From Phlebopus portentosus (taxonomy: Eukaryota > Basidiomycota > Agaricomycetes > Boletales > Boletinellaceae): 64,000 nucleotides of DNA. The number at the start of each line of letters is the position of its first letter. Positions within the stretch are counted from its first letter, which is position 1. The stretch covers positions 584,753 through 648,752 of the forward strand of contig JAYXKI010000019.1 in NCBI GenBank assembly GCA_037892935.1, in the 5' to 3' direction. Below the pieces are notes generated by a model, which was not told where the DNA came from, did no database searches, and worked only from the letters and a program-made list of their open reading frames with translations. A program made the translations under genes and the position numbers. Below are positions 24,083 to 36,548 of the stretch, in pieces.

Positions 24083-24757
24083 ATGTTCACATGGCAAGCG
24101 AGAATGCTCGAAACTACATTAAAGAGAATAGTTAACCAAGGACGAGCTAGTCAGTGGCCAGAAGTAAAGAATGACTGTGAGAAATGCAAACAAGCACAAC
24201 AGATAGGATGGGACATTTATTGTACAATAATCTTATCACTCTTGATGACAGAGGTATTAGCAATGAACTTCGACATACAAGGGATACATAGAGTATTTCC
24301 AATATATGTTACTCAAGAAGGCATACAACAGCCTAATACAAATTATATGACATTTAAACATATGGTAGCAGTATTCTCACATGACGAACAAGACTATCTA
24401 ATAAATGCAGGAGTACAGATTAAATTCCCAAAGCAGAAACACAAAGAAGAATGTCAATTTAATATGATAACTAGAGTTAAAGAATTCATTAGACTCATTG
24501 ATGCAGAAGAAGTATCAGTCATAGACGAACGAGTCATAGAGATATCAATAGAATATAGGATCAAGTTTATAATTGGTCCAATTAAGATTCTGATGCCACT
24601 GGAAGAAGGGTTCACAAGAATAACGACATATCTCTACAAGAGAAGCTTTCTGGTAGATGATAAAATACCAGTGGGAAAAACCTCAGGACTTCCAGAAGAA
24701 GATGTAGTACCCCACAGGCACCAAACCTCAGAAGCCATAAAGATTGATGATCACTGA
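24083..24757 (+). CDS. Unrecognised 224-codon open frame in AT-rich transposon block
   Basis: An uninterrupted frame in AT-rich DNA, beginning MFTWQARMLETTLKR and ending EAIKIDDH. It has charged and hydrophobic segments but no motif I recognise. It ends 48 bp before the pogo-type element. Considering its surroundings it is more probably a fragment of a transposon protein than a host gene. Confidence 0.3.
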   Translation: MFTWQARMLETTLKRIVNQGRASQWPEVKNDCEKCKQAQQIGWDIYCTIILSLLMTEVLAMNFDIQGIHRVFPIYVTQEGIQQPNTNYMTFKHMVAVFSHDEQDYLINAGVQIKFPKQKHKEECQFNMITRVKEFIRLIDAEEVSVIDERVIEISIEYRIKFIIGPIKILMPLEEGFTRITTYLYKRSFLVDDKIPVGKTSGLPEEDVVPHRHQTSEAIKIDDH

Positions 24758-24805
24758 TAAGAAAAGTTAATCTAATCAGGAAGGTGATAAGAAAGGAAAG
24801 CGATA

Positions 24806-27557
24806 CAGTTAAAATTGTCATAACGCATAATGTCGGGAGATACCCTTTTGTAATGCATTATTACATTTATGCAATAGGATATGTGACAGAAATACTTTCC
24901 ATTTTTGGACAAGGTCAGGTGACAAGTATACAGGCTATGTACACGTGCTTGCTCTTATCTCTCCTATCTCTCCATCACTCTCATCTGTTGCATCTCTCTC
25001 TTGCTGCCCGCCATATCACAGGCAATGTTGCCTGTTTAGCACTGCCCAGCTCCTTCTTGAACAGCTCACCACGGAATCTTCGTAGGGTTCTTGTCAATGT
25101 AAGTGCTGTCTCCGTCTCTGCATGCTCCAATGCTAACTTCTCCATTTGTATGCACAGGTCCTGGCCATCATGAAGTGTTGGCTTTGCGGGTGTGTTTTCA
25201 GCATCTCCAGTGACATCCTCATCTGACTCAGAGTTGGCATCTATAACAGAAGCATCCTGAAAGCGACGGTGAACTTCTGAAATGATCTCCTGGTCTGTCT
25301 TGAATATGTGTGTATCCTCGTAATCTTTCTGTTCCTCTACTGGGTTTAAGAGCTCTTCAAGTGTTGGTGCAGTCCCATGAATGCGCCGGCGCTATTTTAG
25401 ATCATCTACAGAAGCTATGAGGCTTTCCTCGGTGCGTTTGAGCTGTGGTAATAGTTGTGCAATATTGATGGAGCCAGAACAGGTTTGCACTAGTGCAGCT
25501 GATTGGTGCTGCTCAACAAGCTTAGAAGCAGCAACAACATCATCTTCTGTGTATAAAATTGCATCGATAACTCCCTTCCAGTCTTCAGGTTTGTAGGATT
25601 TGCCAAGGCATGTACTGAGACGCTCTTCAACCTCTGGCAGAGTTTCAATTAGGCCATGAGCGTAGTCACAAAGGATGTTCCATGCATCGACTCGGTGTTT
25701 TGCTAGTGTGTTGTCTTTTCTTTGCATTTTACTGGTATTATGAGTGAGAGATATGATGCAGTCTTTTTAGGTGTAAAAATTTAACGTACGGTAAGATATC
25801 TGTATGCATCCAGCAATTTTTTAAAGTTAATAGATCAACCCGATCCCATGCTGACTTCGCCATCATCATAGCTTCCAGTTGGTCAAGCTTGTAGATATCC
25901 ACTTTGCCTGCTTCGTCTAAATCTACTGCTCGTATGCAGTAATCATGCCGGTAAAGTGCTTTAAATGTGCGAATTGCGCCTGCGTCCATTGGCTGAACAA
26001 ATGGTGTCATATTAGGCTCAAAAAATTCGACCCGGACATTTTTGGGCTGGTATGATACGACGTGCCCTGAGAAGTTATCAAGAAGGAGAATAATCTTGCG
26101 ACCTTTGTGTCGCATCCTTTGGTCAAGGTCTTTGAGTCATCTGTAATGTTACAAGTAAGTTTCTGATTGCGTAGCATGTTAAACTCTTACTCTTCAAATA
26201 GCTCAGCCGTCATCCATGCTGTCTTGTTTGAACAGTAATAAAAGCCACGTTGTGCAGGGTTTACTTTTTTAAAGCAATGTGGCATGCGTGATTTTCCAAT
26301 GTAGAATAGAGGTAGTTTTTCTGATCCATCTGCATTGCATTCAAGCCCTAGCGTCATCCGAAACTTGCTTACTTTCTTTCCGCTCATCTGTTTTGATGCA
26401 AGACCACGGTCTGGAGGTGTGCTACTTTATTGTCAGTTTCTTTTCTTTTTGATACAGATTATGTGTGCGTACTAAGGATAAAGGCCCGTCTCATCAAAGT
26501 TAAAACAGTCGCGAGGTGCATACTCCTCAAGTATTATAGCTAACCGACCTTGTTCTTCTGCAACCTTCATTATATCAACAGATGCTGCTTCGCCATGCTT
26601 GCGGATCTCTCTAATTCCATATCTTATAAAGTAGGTATTAGCGACTTGATTGAGATGGTGAAGAATAAGATCTAACATACCTGCGAAGAAAGAACTGGAT
26701 CCAACCATGACTTGTAAGTCGTTCACTTTCTGGCACATTGAATTCCTTCTCAAAGCAGTGGCACTTTTCAGCAAGCATTGCTCCTGTAACAATCTCGTTG
26801 CGTGCCTCCAGGGACCTCTGCTATAAGATAAGTGCCTGCTCAACCTTTGGATTCGTCACAGCATATGGTCATTTGCTTGACATGCCATTTGGAGTCTCGT
26901 GTGCACATTCTTCAAGGGTTTTACGGCATACAAGATTTCGACACAAGGATGACTGAGTAAAGTAAAGTGATCATTGTTGGCGGTTGCGAAAATGTGTGAC
27001 AATAGAAACCTGAGATGAGTCTGGATGTGCATCACAATATGCAAAGACCTCTAGCCAGTCAGCACAAGTAAGATTTTTACGTCCCTCTATAGTCTGTGCT
27101 GATGATTTTGGATGTGATATACGCTTGCCAGGAGGGGGTCCAGGCTTTCTCTGGTATAGCTTAAGAGTACAAGGTTTGCGTGTTGGCTGAGGAGGCATGA
27201 AGGATGGGTTGCACAATTTTTTCTTCTTTCTAATATCAAAGATATATATTATTACTGCGCATACAATGTAAATCCCACCTGTAACAAGCACTCTTTTCTT
27301 GATTGTCTGAATTCCAAATGTCAAATTATAAACACTTGAGCTGTCAATCGGCATCAAAATTCAATAATAAATGCAGCTCTAGAGTGACAATCAAGCTCCA
27401 ATCAACAACATAATGCATAATTTTGCTTCAAATTCAATGCATTATTCCATATGACATTTTTGCATAATTTCCTGCCTCCCAACATGGGAGACACCAAAAA
27501 GTGATGCATTATGAAATATATGCATTATGATACAATGCATTATGACAATTTCAACTG
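24806..27557 (-). mobile_element. Complete pogo/Tigger-type DNA transposon, 2,752 bp
   Basis: Terminal inverted repeats: left end CAGTTAAAATTGTCATAACG, right end complementary to CAGTTGAAATTGTCATAATG, about 20-27 bp with few mismatches. Both sides are flanked by TA (24804-24805 and 27558-27559), the target duplication of Tc1/mariner-class elements. Sub-terminal copies of TGCATTATG occur near both ends. It carries one transposase gene on the minus strand. A single similar terminus stands alone at 49641-49665. Confidence 0.9.
24981..27198 (-). pseudogene. DDE transposase (CENP-B-type DNA-binding + DDE_1 domain), two in-frame stops
   Basis: Cuts and joins DNA at element ends. From ATG at 27198: a basic N-terminus, then a Tc5/CENP-B-type helix-turn-helix region (EIVTGAMLAEKCHCFEKEF, LTSHGWIQFF), a linker YGIREIRKHGEAASVD, and the DDE core. 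The core carries FNFDETGLYP (first Asp), ILLLDNFSGH (second Asp) and TPFVQPMDAGAIRTFK (third Asp), then a C-terminal region to the stop at 24981-24983. Several short introns are needed. Two stop codons interrupt the helix-turn-helix exon: TGA (complement of 26869-26871) and TAG (complement of 26821-26823), each one C-to-T or G-to-A change from a sense codon. The DDE residues survive, so the element died recently. Confidence 0.8.
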
Positions 27558-28532
27558 TATGTATACATCCATAGGAGTAGTAGATGAGAGAGAAGCTTTT
27601 ATAACTAGCTCAGGCAAAGTAGCAGCATCAGCCAGCCATCTGAGTTGGAAGAAGAACATAAGTCCTAACTCCAAGGAGAGAAGGTCATAGAATAGTAGAG
27701 AATAAACCAGTGGAGCTCAGAACCAGTACAGATGCCAGCAGAGTAGCTGAGGATAGTAAGTATGCACCAGAAAGTGCTAGAGTCATTAGACCATAATAGT
27801 AGAGCTCAGACATTGAAGCACATAGTAAAAAACTGGTAGAACGAACTAGAATATATAGTACAACTGGAATTGACAAGTAATGCACAGAATTGATAAGAAA
27901 AGGGTAGAGCAAAGTGGAGAACCTTGTAGAAGGTGCTGGAAGATATACATAGATAGCAGAAAGACTAAGGTAGATAGTCATAGTAGTAGCCTAGCATAGC
28001 TACACCTGTAGAGTATAAAAGGAGGCCAAACGAGCTATCCTGAGTAGCAGTTCAATTTATCTCTCCAAACGCCCCTCAAGTGAGTTGGAGCTTTCTCTCA
28101 TACACACACACTAGTCTGATACTTGTCATTGCCTGATTCTCTGTACATCACTTATAAATCAGCAGTGTGAGACACTTGCTTCAGTAGTAAGCTATATATT
28201 ACTCTTCTTACTCTGATTCTAATATTTAAATTGAACTCCAAACCTGATATGCATCTCTAGCCAATCTGATCTACTATTGGTTAGTAGCTCTAGTTCTTCA
28301 GGGGGTCAACCTAACTAACAAACTGGATTTACAAGAATGATGTGAGCAGTTTAAAGAAAGTTTAAACTTCCACATTATAGTTATCAACAAATTAACCACT
28401 TTACACGTGGAGTAAGAAGTATCCATCAATACTACTAGGAACAAAAGTAGTAAGATTCTTGACATTATCGACTTAGCATTCTTTCAGTATTTTGACCAGT
28501 ATGTCACAGTGGCCTAAGAAGTACTCAGAGTC
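27558..28532. other. AT-rich transposon-derived region
   Basis: No protein-coding signal. A TATA-like GAGTATAAAAGGAGG at about 28010 followed by a pyrimidine-rich run looks like a retroelement promoter, possibly a 5' LTR of the gag relic at 29.8 kb, but no matching 3' repeat was found. Confidence 0.35.
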
Positions 28533-28785
28533 GTGACTGAAGTACAACAATTCCTTTTAGAAACAGGACACCTAATTTCTGCACACCCAATTCACTGCAG
28601 CACCCCAGTAACTGACAAGGAGTTTGGGAAGTGCATCACCAAGTATAGATACGTAATTTACGGAACATTCCAACATAAGAATTGTTTATATCAAGCACTC
28701 ACATACTTGATTAAAGGAGACTATTGGAGACTAAAAGTAAGATACTAAATTTGATAGAACTGAAAAGAATACTAACTAGTGTTTA

Positions 28786-29475
28786 GTGGATTATGCAATG
28801 ATTTACATTTGGCTCTTTTGCATTGCCATCGGAATACTCATTGCCTTTGGACGAAGCTTGGTTTTAACAGATCCTAGCAGGGACCTTATTGGAAGACTTG
28901 CCTGGTACATATATGAGAGGACGGAACAGTTACAGAAGGACTTCAAGAAGGGAGTCGAGGCAATCACCCAGCTTAAGGACATGATCAAGAAATATCAGAA
29001 GAGGCAGGAACAAATTATGGCAATCGAAGGTGCATTTTATGGACAAGTCCTGATAAAGTTACAGCACTTGGACGAGAAAATTGAAGCATACTACAACGAG
29101 ACAGAGGAATGAGACAAGGAGGTAGTGAAATAGATTATTAGCCACTTTGAATCACAAGTGAACAGATTCAACACCATCAGGGCAAGACTATGACGTGCAG
29201 AAGAAGCAGATACAGAAGTCACAAGGGTGATCACACACATTGAAAACACCTTAGTGCAATTGTCGGAAGTCATGTCAAGAATGTCAGGGCCAAGAATCAG
29301 ACAACAGAGAGGAAGACAAACAGGTAGAGCACCAAGCGGCTATAGTGCAGATAGGTACCTATATCCTCCCCATTTCTCAGAATCAGAAAGTAGCTCATCA
29401 AGCTATAGATCAGCTTTATCAAGCCACCCACCAACAATGACCCTGTTTAATGATTATTCAGAGAATCACAGTTGA
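28786..29475 (+). pseudogene. Two open frames upstream of gag (coiled-coil and low-complexity), retroelement-associated
   Basis: 28786-29112 codes 108 residues: a hydrophobic N-terminal helix (IYIWLFCIAIGILIAF), then a charged coiled-coil-like part (EQLQKDFKKGVEAITQLKDM). 29227-29475 codes 82 residues with a basic and serine-rich end. Both are in the same orientation as gag and separated by stops. I cannot assign functions; they may be the N-terminal part of a decayed Gag precursor. Confidence 0.35.
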
Positions 29476-29828
29476 CACCCAGATTCTCTGCCAGAGTCAG
29501 ATTCAGATGAAGAAAGCGTAGTAGGTAGCCCAAGACAAAATATCCCGGTCATAAATGATTTAACACTACCACTCAGACCGGTGTCCCCTTCAGAGGCTTC
29601 AGGAGAACACAGAGAACCTAATCAGAGAAATACTAACTCAGAGACGATAGAGGCAAGTATCTAACAAGTAAATACATTTGAATTATCCACTAACAACTCT
29701 GATAGCCCAATCTCCTCTATCTCGGAGTCAGATTAGAAACACCAAAGATAGATGGGTTTAGTAGTCAGGAACTGTTAGAGCAAATAGAAGACCTGTTTGA
29801 GACCTCTGTAGTATTATAAATAATAAAT

Positions 29829-30644
29829 ATGGTGGCAAATCTGAATCCGAATCCACCAATTGGAAATATTATTAAAGCACCAACATTTAAAGAAACAAGT
29901 AAAGAGAATGTTGAAGCATTTCTCACACAAATAGACTTACAATTTGATGTAAATAATATCACAGGAGATGCAGATAAGACAAAAGTGATATGTCAATGCC
30001 TAAAAAGAAATGCATTGGTGTAGATAGTGCCACATGTTCAAAGTCGTAGTGTAGTAGGATTAGTAGGAATAGCAGTAGGCGCCTGGGCAAATTATGAAGC
30101 CTTTAAAGGGTTCTTAAGAGCCCAACATGGAAAGCATTATGATGTAACAGAAGATACAATAAAGAAAATACATAACATCTGACAAGGGAGAGCATCCATA
30201 TTAGATTACAATATGGAATTTGATCAAATATCAGCATACCTCCTAGCAGACTACAATGCAGTAGTGCAAAAATTAATATATAAATCAGGATTACAAGATA
30301 CAATCCTGGCAAGATTAATAGCCCAATCAGGAAGCCAAGCATGGGACCTGGAGACATGGATGAGAAATGCAAAAGATAGTAAAGCAGGCTTAGCATTTTT
30401 AAGAACAATACATGGTGTACATTTGTCGCAATATGAAGCAAATGCAAAACTATTATTTGTACTAGACTATACACTGGTGGAAGTAGATGTCAGATGAGTC
30501 AAGAAACTACAAGAAAGTTTTAATAAAGGATCTATTAAGTGTTATAGTTGTGGTATATTAGGACATTTTGCTAGGGACTGCAGAAAACAGACAAGTAAAC
30601 ATTCAGGGAAGAAACTAAGGAAGAGTGAAAGGGTCAAGATTTAA
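29829..30644 (+). pseudogene. Ty3/gypsy-like Gag relic with zinc knuckle; three in-frame stops
   Basis: One frame of 271 codons runs from ATG at 29829 to TAA at 30642-30644. It has a retrotransposon Gag-like core (AFLTQIDLQFDV, WANYEAFKGFLRAQHG) and a CCHC zinc knuckle, CYSCGILGHFARDC, at about 30540-30581. Stops interrupt it at 30021 (TAG), 30180 (TGA) and 30495 (TGA), all single transitions from Gln, Arg or Trp codons. No protease, reverse transcriptase or integrase follows within 2 kb; the 1.55-kb repeat begins only about 60 bp later. The copy is dead and lacks pol. Confidence 0.75.
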
Positions 30645-30705
30645 GCACCGAGAATTAGACATCAATAAAGAAGAAGATGAGGAAGACCTCAGTGAGTGTT
30701 AAAGG

Positions 30706-32259
30706 TGTAGGTCCAGAGTTACACTAGTTTTGATCCTTTTGCCTAAGCAGCAGTATGTTGTGCAGAGGTGATCTATCTACCCACGTTTAGCTATACTATG
30801 TGATCTCCTTACTATCCTTCCTAGTCGCAGTTCTGGTTAGGGATGCTTTCAGAGACAAGGTAGAATAAGAGCAGATTGGGATTTTCAAGAGGCATAGTAG
30901 TACAAAGCACACAGTAGATAGTGAGTTAAGACACTGTTGCCATGTGTTAAGAGGATTGAAAGATGGGGGAAAGAGGGACTACTTCTAATGCTATTTATGC
31001 TTTCTAGATAATCTATTTTTCATCTTATTTCTTACTCATCTCCTCTCCACTTTACTCTACCTTGCTCCACTTCTCTCCACTATTACATCACTTTCTTCAT
31101 CATTCTGCTCCACTGAGTGCCACTTTGCTCTAACATGTCTCCACTATGACAGAATTCTATGGGGTTGCTGACTAAGACAATAGAGGTGCTGTTCCAATAT
31201 GAAAAGCTCCACTGTCAGTGCTCCATTATGATGTCAATTCCATCACCAGGTGGGATTGTAGCTCTTGGTGTAATGTAAGCAGCTTGATATGTGACTCTTC
31301 ACTGTTCATCTTGTGGTCCGAAGTGTGTAAGCACAACTTGCACATTGGTATTGAGATATCGGGTTGGTGTAGAGTATGGTCCAATACATACCATGAACTG
31401 TATGAGTTTAGCTGGGGGATGCAGTTGTGTTCGAGTGACTAGCCATGCTTTGCCTAGAAGTCAAATGTTGTGAATGTATTGCCATATCCTTCATTGGAGT
31501 ACCAGTTATAGTTATTTGGTGTCTAGGTTCACGTTCCTTAGTTAATAAAGGTTCACTTGTACTGTAGAAGCTAGACATGAATTATGCAGCTCTGGCTTAT
31601 ACCATCCTAGTATCCTCCAAGTTATCAGGTCTGCAGCTCGAGGGGTTTGAGTTGTAACAATGAGTTTCTCATATCGCTTGGGTATTATAGGATTTGGTGG
31701 ATTGGCATGTAACGCTTCTTGTATGTGACATTGGACTTCGATCTGGTAGTCACACATTTTACTTGTAGCATAACATACTGTGAAGTATATCTCATAAAGG
31801 ACCATGTATATTTGAGCACAAGTCTGACAGTGCTGGAATGCCAGTGATGTCTCTATTCGGCTTGGATTAGCCTTTAGACTTTAGTCATTAGATATTAGGC
31901 TTTGGATGTCGTGTTCTAGACTTTTCAGGCTTCTAGTGGTTTGATCACTTCTTGACTTCTTTTGATCAGGTCAGATCGGGAGTTTAGTTGGCAGTGTTAA
32001 GGTGATGGTCAGTGGTAATAATTCAGCAGTGGTAACTACTGGTCGGCGGTGTTAAGTAGTCTGCAGGGTTACGTACTTGTAGTATACTTCTTAGGCACTC
32101 ATATATTGCCATTGATGCCTGTGACTGTTGCCTTGGTCGTCTGAACAGTAGTTTGGCTCTGGTGACTGCTAGCCTGTTACTAGTCATATTTGGAATGCTG
32201 ATCCTGTTGATCTGCTGATTGTGTTGCTCTTGATGCTAGTTTTTGAGCAGATCCTTTCA
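30706..32259 (+). repeat. 1.55-kb dispersed repeat, copy 1 (copy 2 at 53799-55344); LTR-like TG..CA ends
   Basis: Begins TGTAGGTCCAGAGTTACAC and ends GCAGATCCTTTCA. It matches copy 2 along its whole length with scattered, mainly transition differences. TG..CA termini suit a long terminal repeat, but no target duplication is visible at either copy. A conserved minus-strand open frame (31542-31805, and 54693-54947 in copy 2) includes QEALHANPPNPIIPKR in both, which hints at a coding origin. Confidence 0.8.
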
Positions 32260-32816
32260 GGTTCTAGTTGTATGCATCATTCTAGACAGCATCTTCTCAG
32301 CTCACCAGTGCAAGCTGAGGCCCTAGCTAATATATAAACTAGTCTATTACATCTGAAATAAATTTACATGTATGAATCTGACCTGTAATAATTTTTTCTG
32401 GTGCTTAGGAGGCTAGGAGGAAATGATAAGTTTTGAGTGATTCAGGCATGCCTCAAAGCAGTACATTCTGATACAAAATACAACTCAAATTCAGACTGTA
32501 AATTCATAGTAGTCATGTTATCATTTTGGACAGCTTTGGGGAGGTGCTGGACTAGCAGGAAGTACAGAAAAAAATACACATGTAAAGAAGAGGAAAAAAA
32601 CAATATTTTTGCTATTTTGGGGTCATTTTTTGCTCTATTTTCTCAATCTTTGTTTCTAAATGAAAGCCCTTTTGAAAATATGAATTTAGCAACTTAGATG
32701 ATGTGAAACCATTGAGTTTTGGGTGAGATATGATTTTATCTATATTTTGAGGCACTTGTGACATGAAAAGTGGCAAAATCACATGATTGCCAACAATTTT
32801 GCAACTAGCTGTAATC
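32260..32816 (+). repeat. Single arm of the 1.1-kb palindromic element (element E1)
   Basis: Corresponds to the right half of the palindromes at 33889-34976 and 35461-36548, ending in TTTTGCAACTAGCTGTAA right against the kinase relic. Its left half has been replaced by the 1.55-kb repeat, which joins exactly at the palindrome centre. Confidence 0.8.
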
Positions 32817-32970
32817 CTGAGAATCTTATCTATAGCTTCATATTGAGGTGTCTTTATATCATTGACTTCGATCTCGAGATGCATTGTAAGGATGTGGAGG
32901 AGATGGTCGAAATGTCCTGTGGGACTTCTGGATGGAGAGCTCCGAAAGTCATTCTCAAGAATGATAAGCA

Positions 32971-33096
32971 CAGGGGGCAAAACCATATATCTGAACCTGA
33001 AATTTTTGATCCGAAATTGAAATCCAGCCAATCAGAGGTGAGCTTTCTGATTCTGTTTCCTGTATAAGCAGCTTAGAAACATAATTCTGCCCCCTA
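32971..33096. mobile_element. 126-bp non-autonomous inverted-repeat element (hAT-like ends)
   Basis: Ends CAGGGGGCAAAAC and, inverted, TAGGGGGCAGAAT form an 11-13-bp terminal repeat. The flanks GATAAGCA and TGAAGCCG are similar 8-mers that could be a diverged 8-bp target duplication, and relatives of the kinase gene read continuously across this point. A related end occurs at 9252-9282. Confidence 0.6.
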
Positions 33097-33130
33097 TGAA
33101 GCCGATGCACACGTTACAGCCTTTTTTATA

Positions 33131-33766
33131 AAGTAGAGAAAGTATAAACCCGACCAACCATGATGCGATGTGCTTACCCCATTTGGTCATTCACCCTCCC
33201 ACAACATTTCAACAGAAATGCACACAACATAACACCTCAAATGAAAATTCTGACTCCATACATTTGTAGAGGGTATCCAAACCTACATTTTGTTGGTCTT
33301 ATTCCCTAAAAATATAGCTATTTGAGCTTCCTATTTAAGGAAGAACCTTGACCTTATAAACTTACTTAGAATGTCATTTTGGCACATTTTGACACAACTT
33401 GAAATTTTTTGAATAAGAATTTTGCTGCTTATATGTGCAAAATTATTATGTAAAGCATGCATTTGTTATACATTTGTCATATATTTGTAATAGCTTTGTC
33501 ATATTCAAATCAAGTAGTTTTACTTGAAAGACCAGAAAAGCATAGATTAGCCAACCAAAGGCTTCAAACCAGCTCTAGGAAGCTAATCTACATTTGCAGA
33601 GCTTAAAATTCATGAGTCTCAAGGGAAATAAAACAAAAGTCTTGGGTTAGGTCAACCAGACCTCAGATTTTTGCTGCAGGGTCCTTCCAAATTGGGTTAA
33701 ATCAGGGTCTGTCAGGGTCATCAGTCACATATGACAGGTTGGTCGAGTTTATACTTTCCCTACCTT
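33131..33766. mobile_element. 636-bp inverted-repeat element in left palindrome arm
   Basis: Terminal repeats of about 30 bp: AAGTAGAGAAAGTATAAACC..CGACCAACC at the left, with the complementary run GGTTGGTCGAGTTTATACTT at the right. The other palindrome arm has uninterrupted sequence at the equivalent point, which proves that this is an insertion. No coding capacity. Confidence 0.75.
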
Positions 33767-33888
33767 ATGTATTGTCACTTGTGACTTCTGTGATTTTTGT
33801 CATACAGAACACCTCAAAATATAAAAATCATCGTATCTCACTCAATTCTTGACTGTTTTGTGTGATATAAGTTGCTAAATCATAGTTT

Positions 33889-34976
33889 TACAGCTAGTTG
33901 TAAAATTGTTGGCAATCATGTGATTTCGTTACTTTTCATGTCATAAGAGCCTCAAAACACAAATAAAATCATATCTCACCCAAAACTCAATGATTTCACA
34001 TCATCTAAGTTGCTAAATTCATCTTTTCGAAAGGGCTTTCATTTAGAAACAAAGATTGAGAGAATAGGTAAAAATGTGACCCCAAAATGGCAAAAATCTT
34101 GTTTTTTGCCTCTTCCTTGCATGTGCATTTTTTTCTGTGCTCCATGCTGGTTCAGCACCTCCACAAAGCTGTCCAGAATGATAATATGATTATAATATGA
34201 ATTTACAGACTGAGTTTGAGTTGAATTGTACACCAGAATGTACTGCTTTGAGGCATGCCTGAATTACTCAAAACTCATCATTTACCCCTAGCCTCCCAAG
34301 CTCCAGAGTAAATCCTTACAGGCCAGGTTGATGCATAAAAATTCATTTTGGATATAATAGACTAGGTTTGTGTGCTAGCTAGGGCCTCAGCATCCACTGG
34401 TGAGCTGGGAAGATACTATCTAGAATAGTGCATACAACTAGAACCTTATGCTCAGCCCAGCTCACCAGTGGATGCTGAGGCCCTAGCTAGCACACAAACC
34501 TAGTCTATTATATCCAAAATGAATTTTTATGCATCAACCTGGCCTGTAAGGATTTACTCTGGAGCTTGGGAGGCTAGGGGTAAATGATGAGTTTTGAGTA
34601 ATTCAGGCATGCCTCAAAGCAGTACATTCTGGTGTACAATTCAACTCAAACTCAGTCTGTAAATTCATATTATAATCATATTATCATTCTGGACAGCTTT
34701 GTGGAGGTGCTGAACCAGCATGGAGCACAGAAAAAAATGCACATGCAAGGAAGAGGCAAAAAACAAGATTTTTGCCATTTTGGGGTCACATTTTTACCTA
34801 TTCTCTCAATCTTTGTTTCTAAATGAAAGCCCTTTCGAAAAGATGAATTTAGCAACTTAGATGATGTGAAATCATTGAGTTTTGGGTGAGATATGATTTT
34901 ATTTGTGTTTTGAGGCACTTGTGACATGAAAAGTGATGAAATCACATGATTGCCAACAATTTTGCAACTAGCTGTA
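33889..34976. mobile_element. Palindromic element E2, 1,088 bp
   Basis: Arms of about 520 bp are near-perfect inverted copies around a 47-bp spacer (34410-34456). Ends read TACAGCTAGTTG inward. No coding capacity beyond mirror-image frames. The hairpin potential is very strong. Confidence 0.85.
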
Positions 34977-35460
34977 AGATAAGTTTCAAATTCCAACAAG
35001 GATGAAGAGAAATAAGCAAAGAATGAGTGAAATATGTCACAAAAGGCCGATTTTAGTCACTTCCTTCATATGCATTTTTTTCTGCCCTCAGACTGGGTGC
35101 TACAACAATCTAGACTGCATCAGAGTGGTGCTATTGGCATAATATGAATTTACAGGCATCAACTTTCCTAAGAATAAATTTATTTTGAGGTCTGGGGGCC
35201 CTTGAGAAAAGGTAGGTTTGAGCTCAGCTCAGACATGTATCAAACCAGCAGATACAATGCAGAATACAGCTCAAAGTCAGTCTGTAAATTTACAATAAAG
35301 CAATTATATCATTTTGGACTTCTCTGTAGGACTGTAGTATCCAGTCTGAGGGCAGGAAAAAATGCACATGAAGGAAGTGTCTAAAATCGGCCTCTTGCAA
35401 CATATTTCACTCATTCTTTGCTCATTTCTCTTCATCCTTGTTGGAATTTGAAACTTATCT
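34977..35460. repeat. Central inverted repeat of the palindromic complex
   Basis: The sequence from 34977 (AGATAAGTTTCAAATTCC) returns inverted up to 35460, with arms of about 220 bp and centre near 35218. Arms share the GTGAAATATGT and AAAAAAATGCA blocks. Confidence 0.75.
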
Positions 35461-36548
35461 TACAGCTAGTTGCAAAATTGTTGGCAATCATGTGATTTCA
35501 TCACTTTTCATGTCACAAGTGCCTCAAAATACAGATAAAATCATATCTCACCCAAAACTCAATGGTTTCACATCATCTAAGTTGCTAAATTCATATTTTC
35601 AAAAGGGCTTTTATTCAGAAACAAAGATTGAGAAAATAGAGCAAAACATGACCCTGAAATAGTGAAAAAAATATTTTTTGCCTTTTCTTTGCATGTGCAT
35701 TTTTTTCTGTACTTCCTGCTGGCCCAGCACCTCCCCAAAGCTGTCCAAAATGATAACATGATTATACTATGAATTTACAGTCTGAATTTGAGTTGAATTG
35801 TGTACCAGAATGTACTGTTTTGAGGCATGTTTAAATCACTTAAAACTTATCATTTCCTCCTAGCCTCCCAAGCACCAGAAAAAATTCTTACAGGTCAGAT
35901 TCATACATGTAAATTCATTTCAGATGTAATAGACTAGGTTTATATATTAGTTAGGGCCTCAGCTGGCACTGGTGAGCTGAGAAGATACTGTCTAGAATGG
36001 TGCATACAATCAGAACTACTTGTTCAGCATAGCTCCCCAGTGGATCCTACAGCAATAGGTGGTGCTCAAAGCTCATGTATTTAATCTATAGTGAATTTAC
36101 ATACATGAATCTGACCTGTAAGAATTTTTTCTGGAGCTTGGGAGGCTAGGGGTAAATGATGAGTTTTAAGTAATTCAGGCATGTCTCAAAGCAGTACATT
36201 CTGGTCTACAATTCAACTCAAATTCAGACTTTAAATTCATAGTATAATCATGTTATCATTTTGGACAGCTTTGAGGAGGTGCTGGACCAGCAGGGATCAC
36301 AGAAAAAAATGTATATGTAAAGAAGAGGCAAAAAACAATATTTTTGCTATTTTGGGGTCATTTTTTGCTCTATTTTCTCAATCTTTGTTTCTAAATGAAA
36401 GCCCTTTTGAAAATATGAATTTAGCAACTTAGATGATGTGAAACCATTGAGTTTTGGGTGAGATATGATTTTATCTGTGTTTTGAGGCACTTGTGACATG
36501 AAAAGTGGTGAAATCACATGATTGCCAACAATTTTGCAACTAGCTGTA
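35461..36548. mobile_element. Palindromic element E3, 1,088 bp
   Basis: Same length and ends as E2 but only roughly 85% alike by eye, with a different central spacer (around 36005-36060). Its position mirrors that of E2 about 35218. Confidence 0.85.

Noticed and set aside
34039..34826. Two identical 64-residue frames on opposite strands
   Set aside because: They are the two arms of palindrome E2, not genes.
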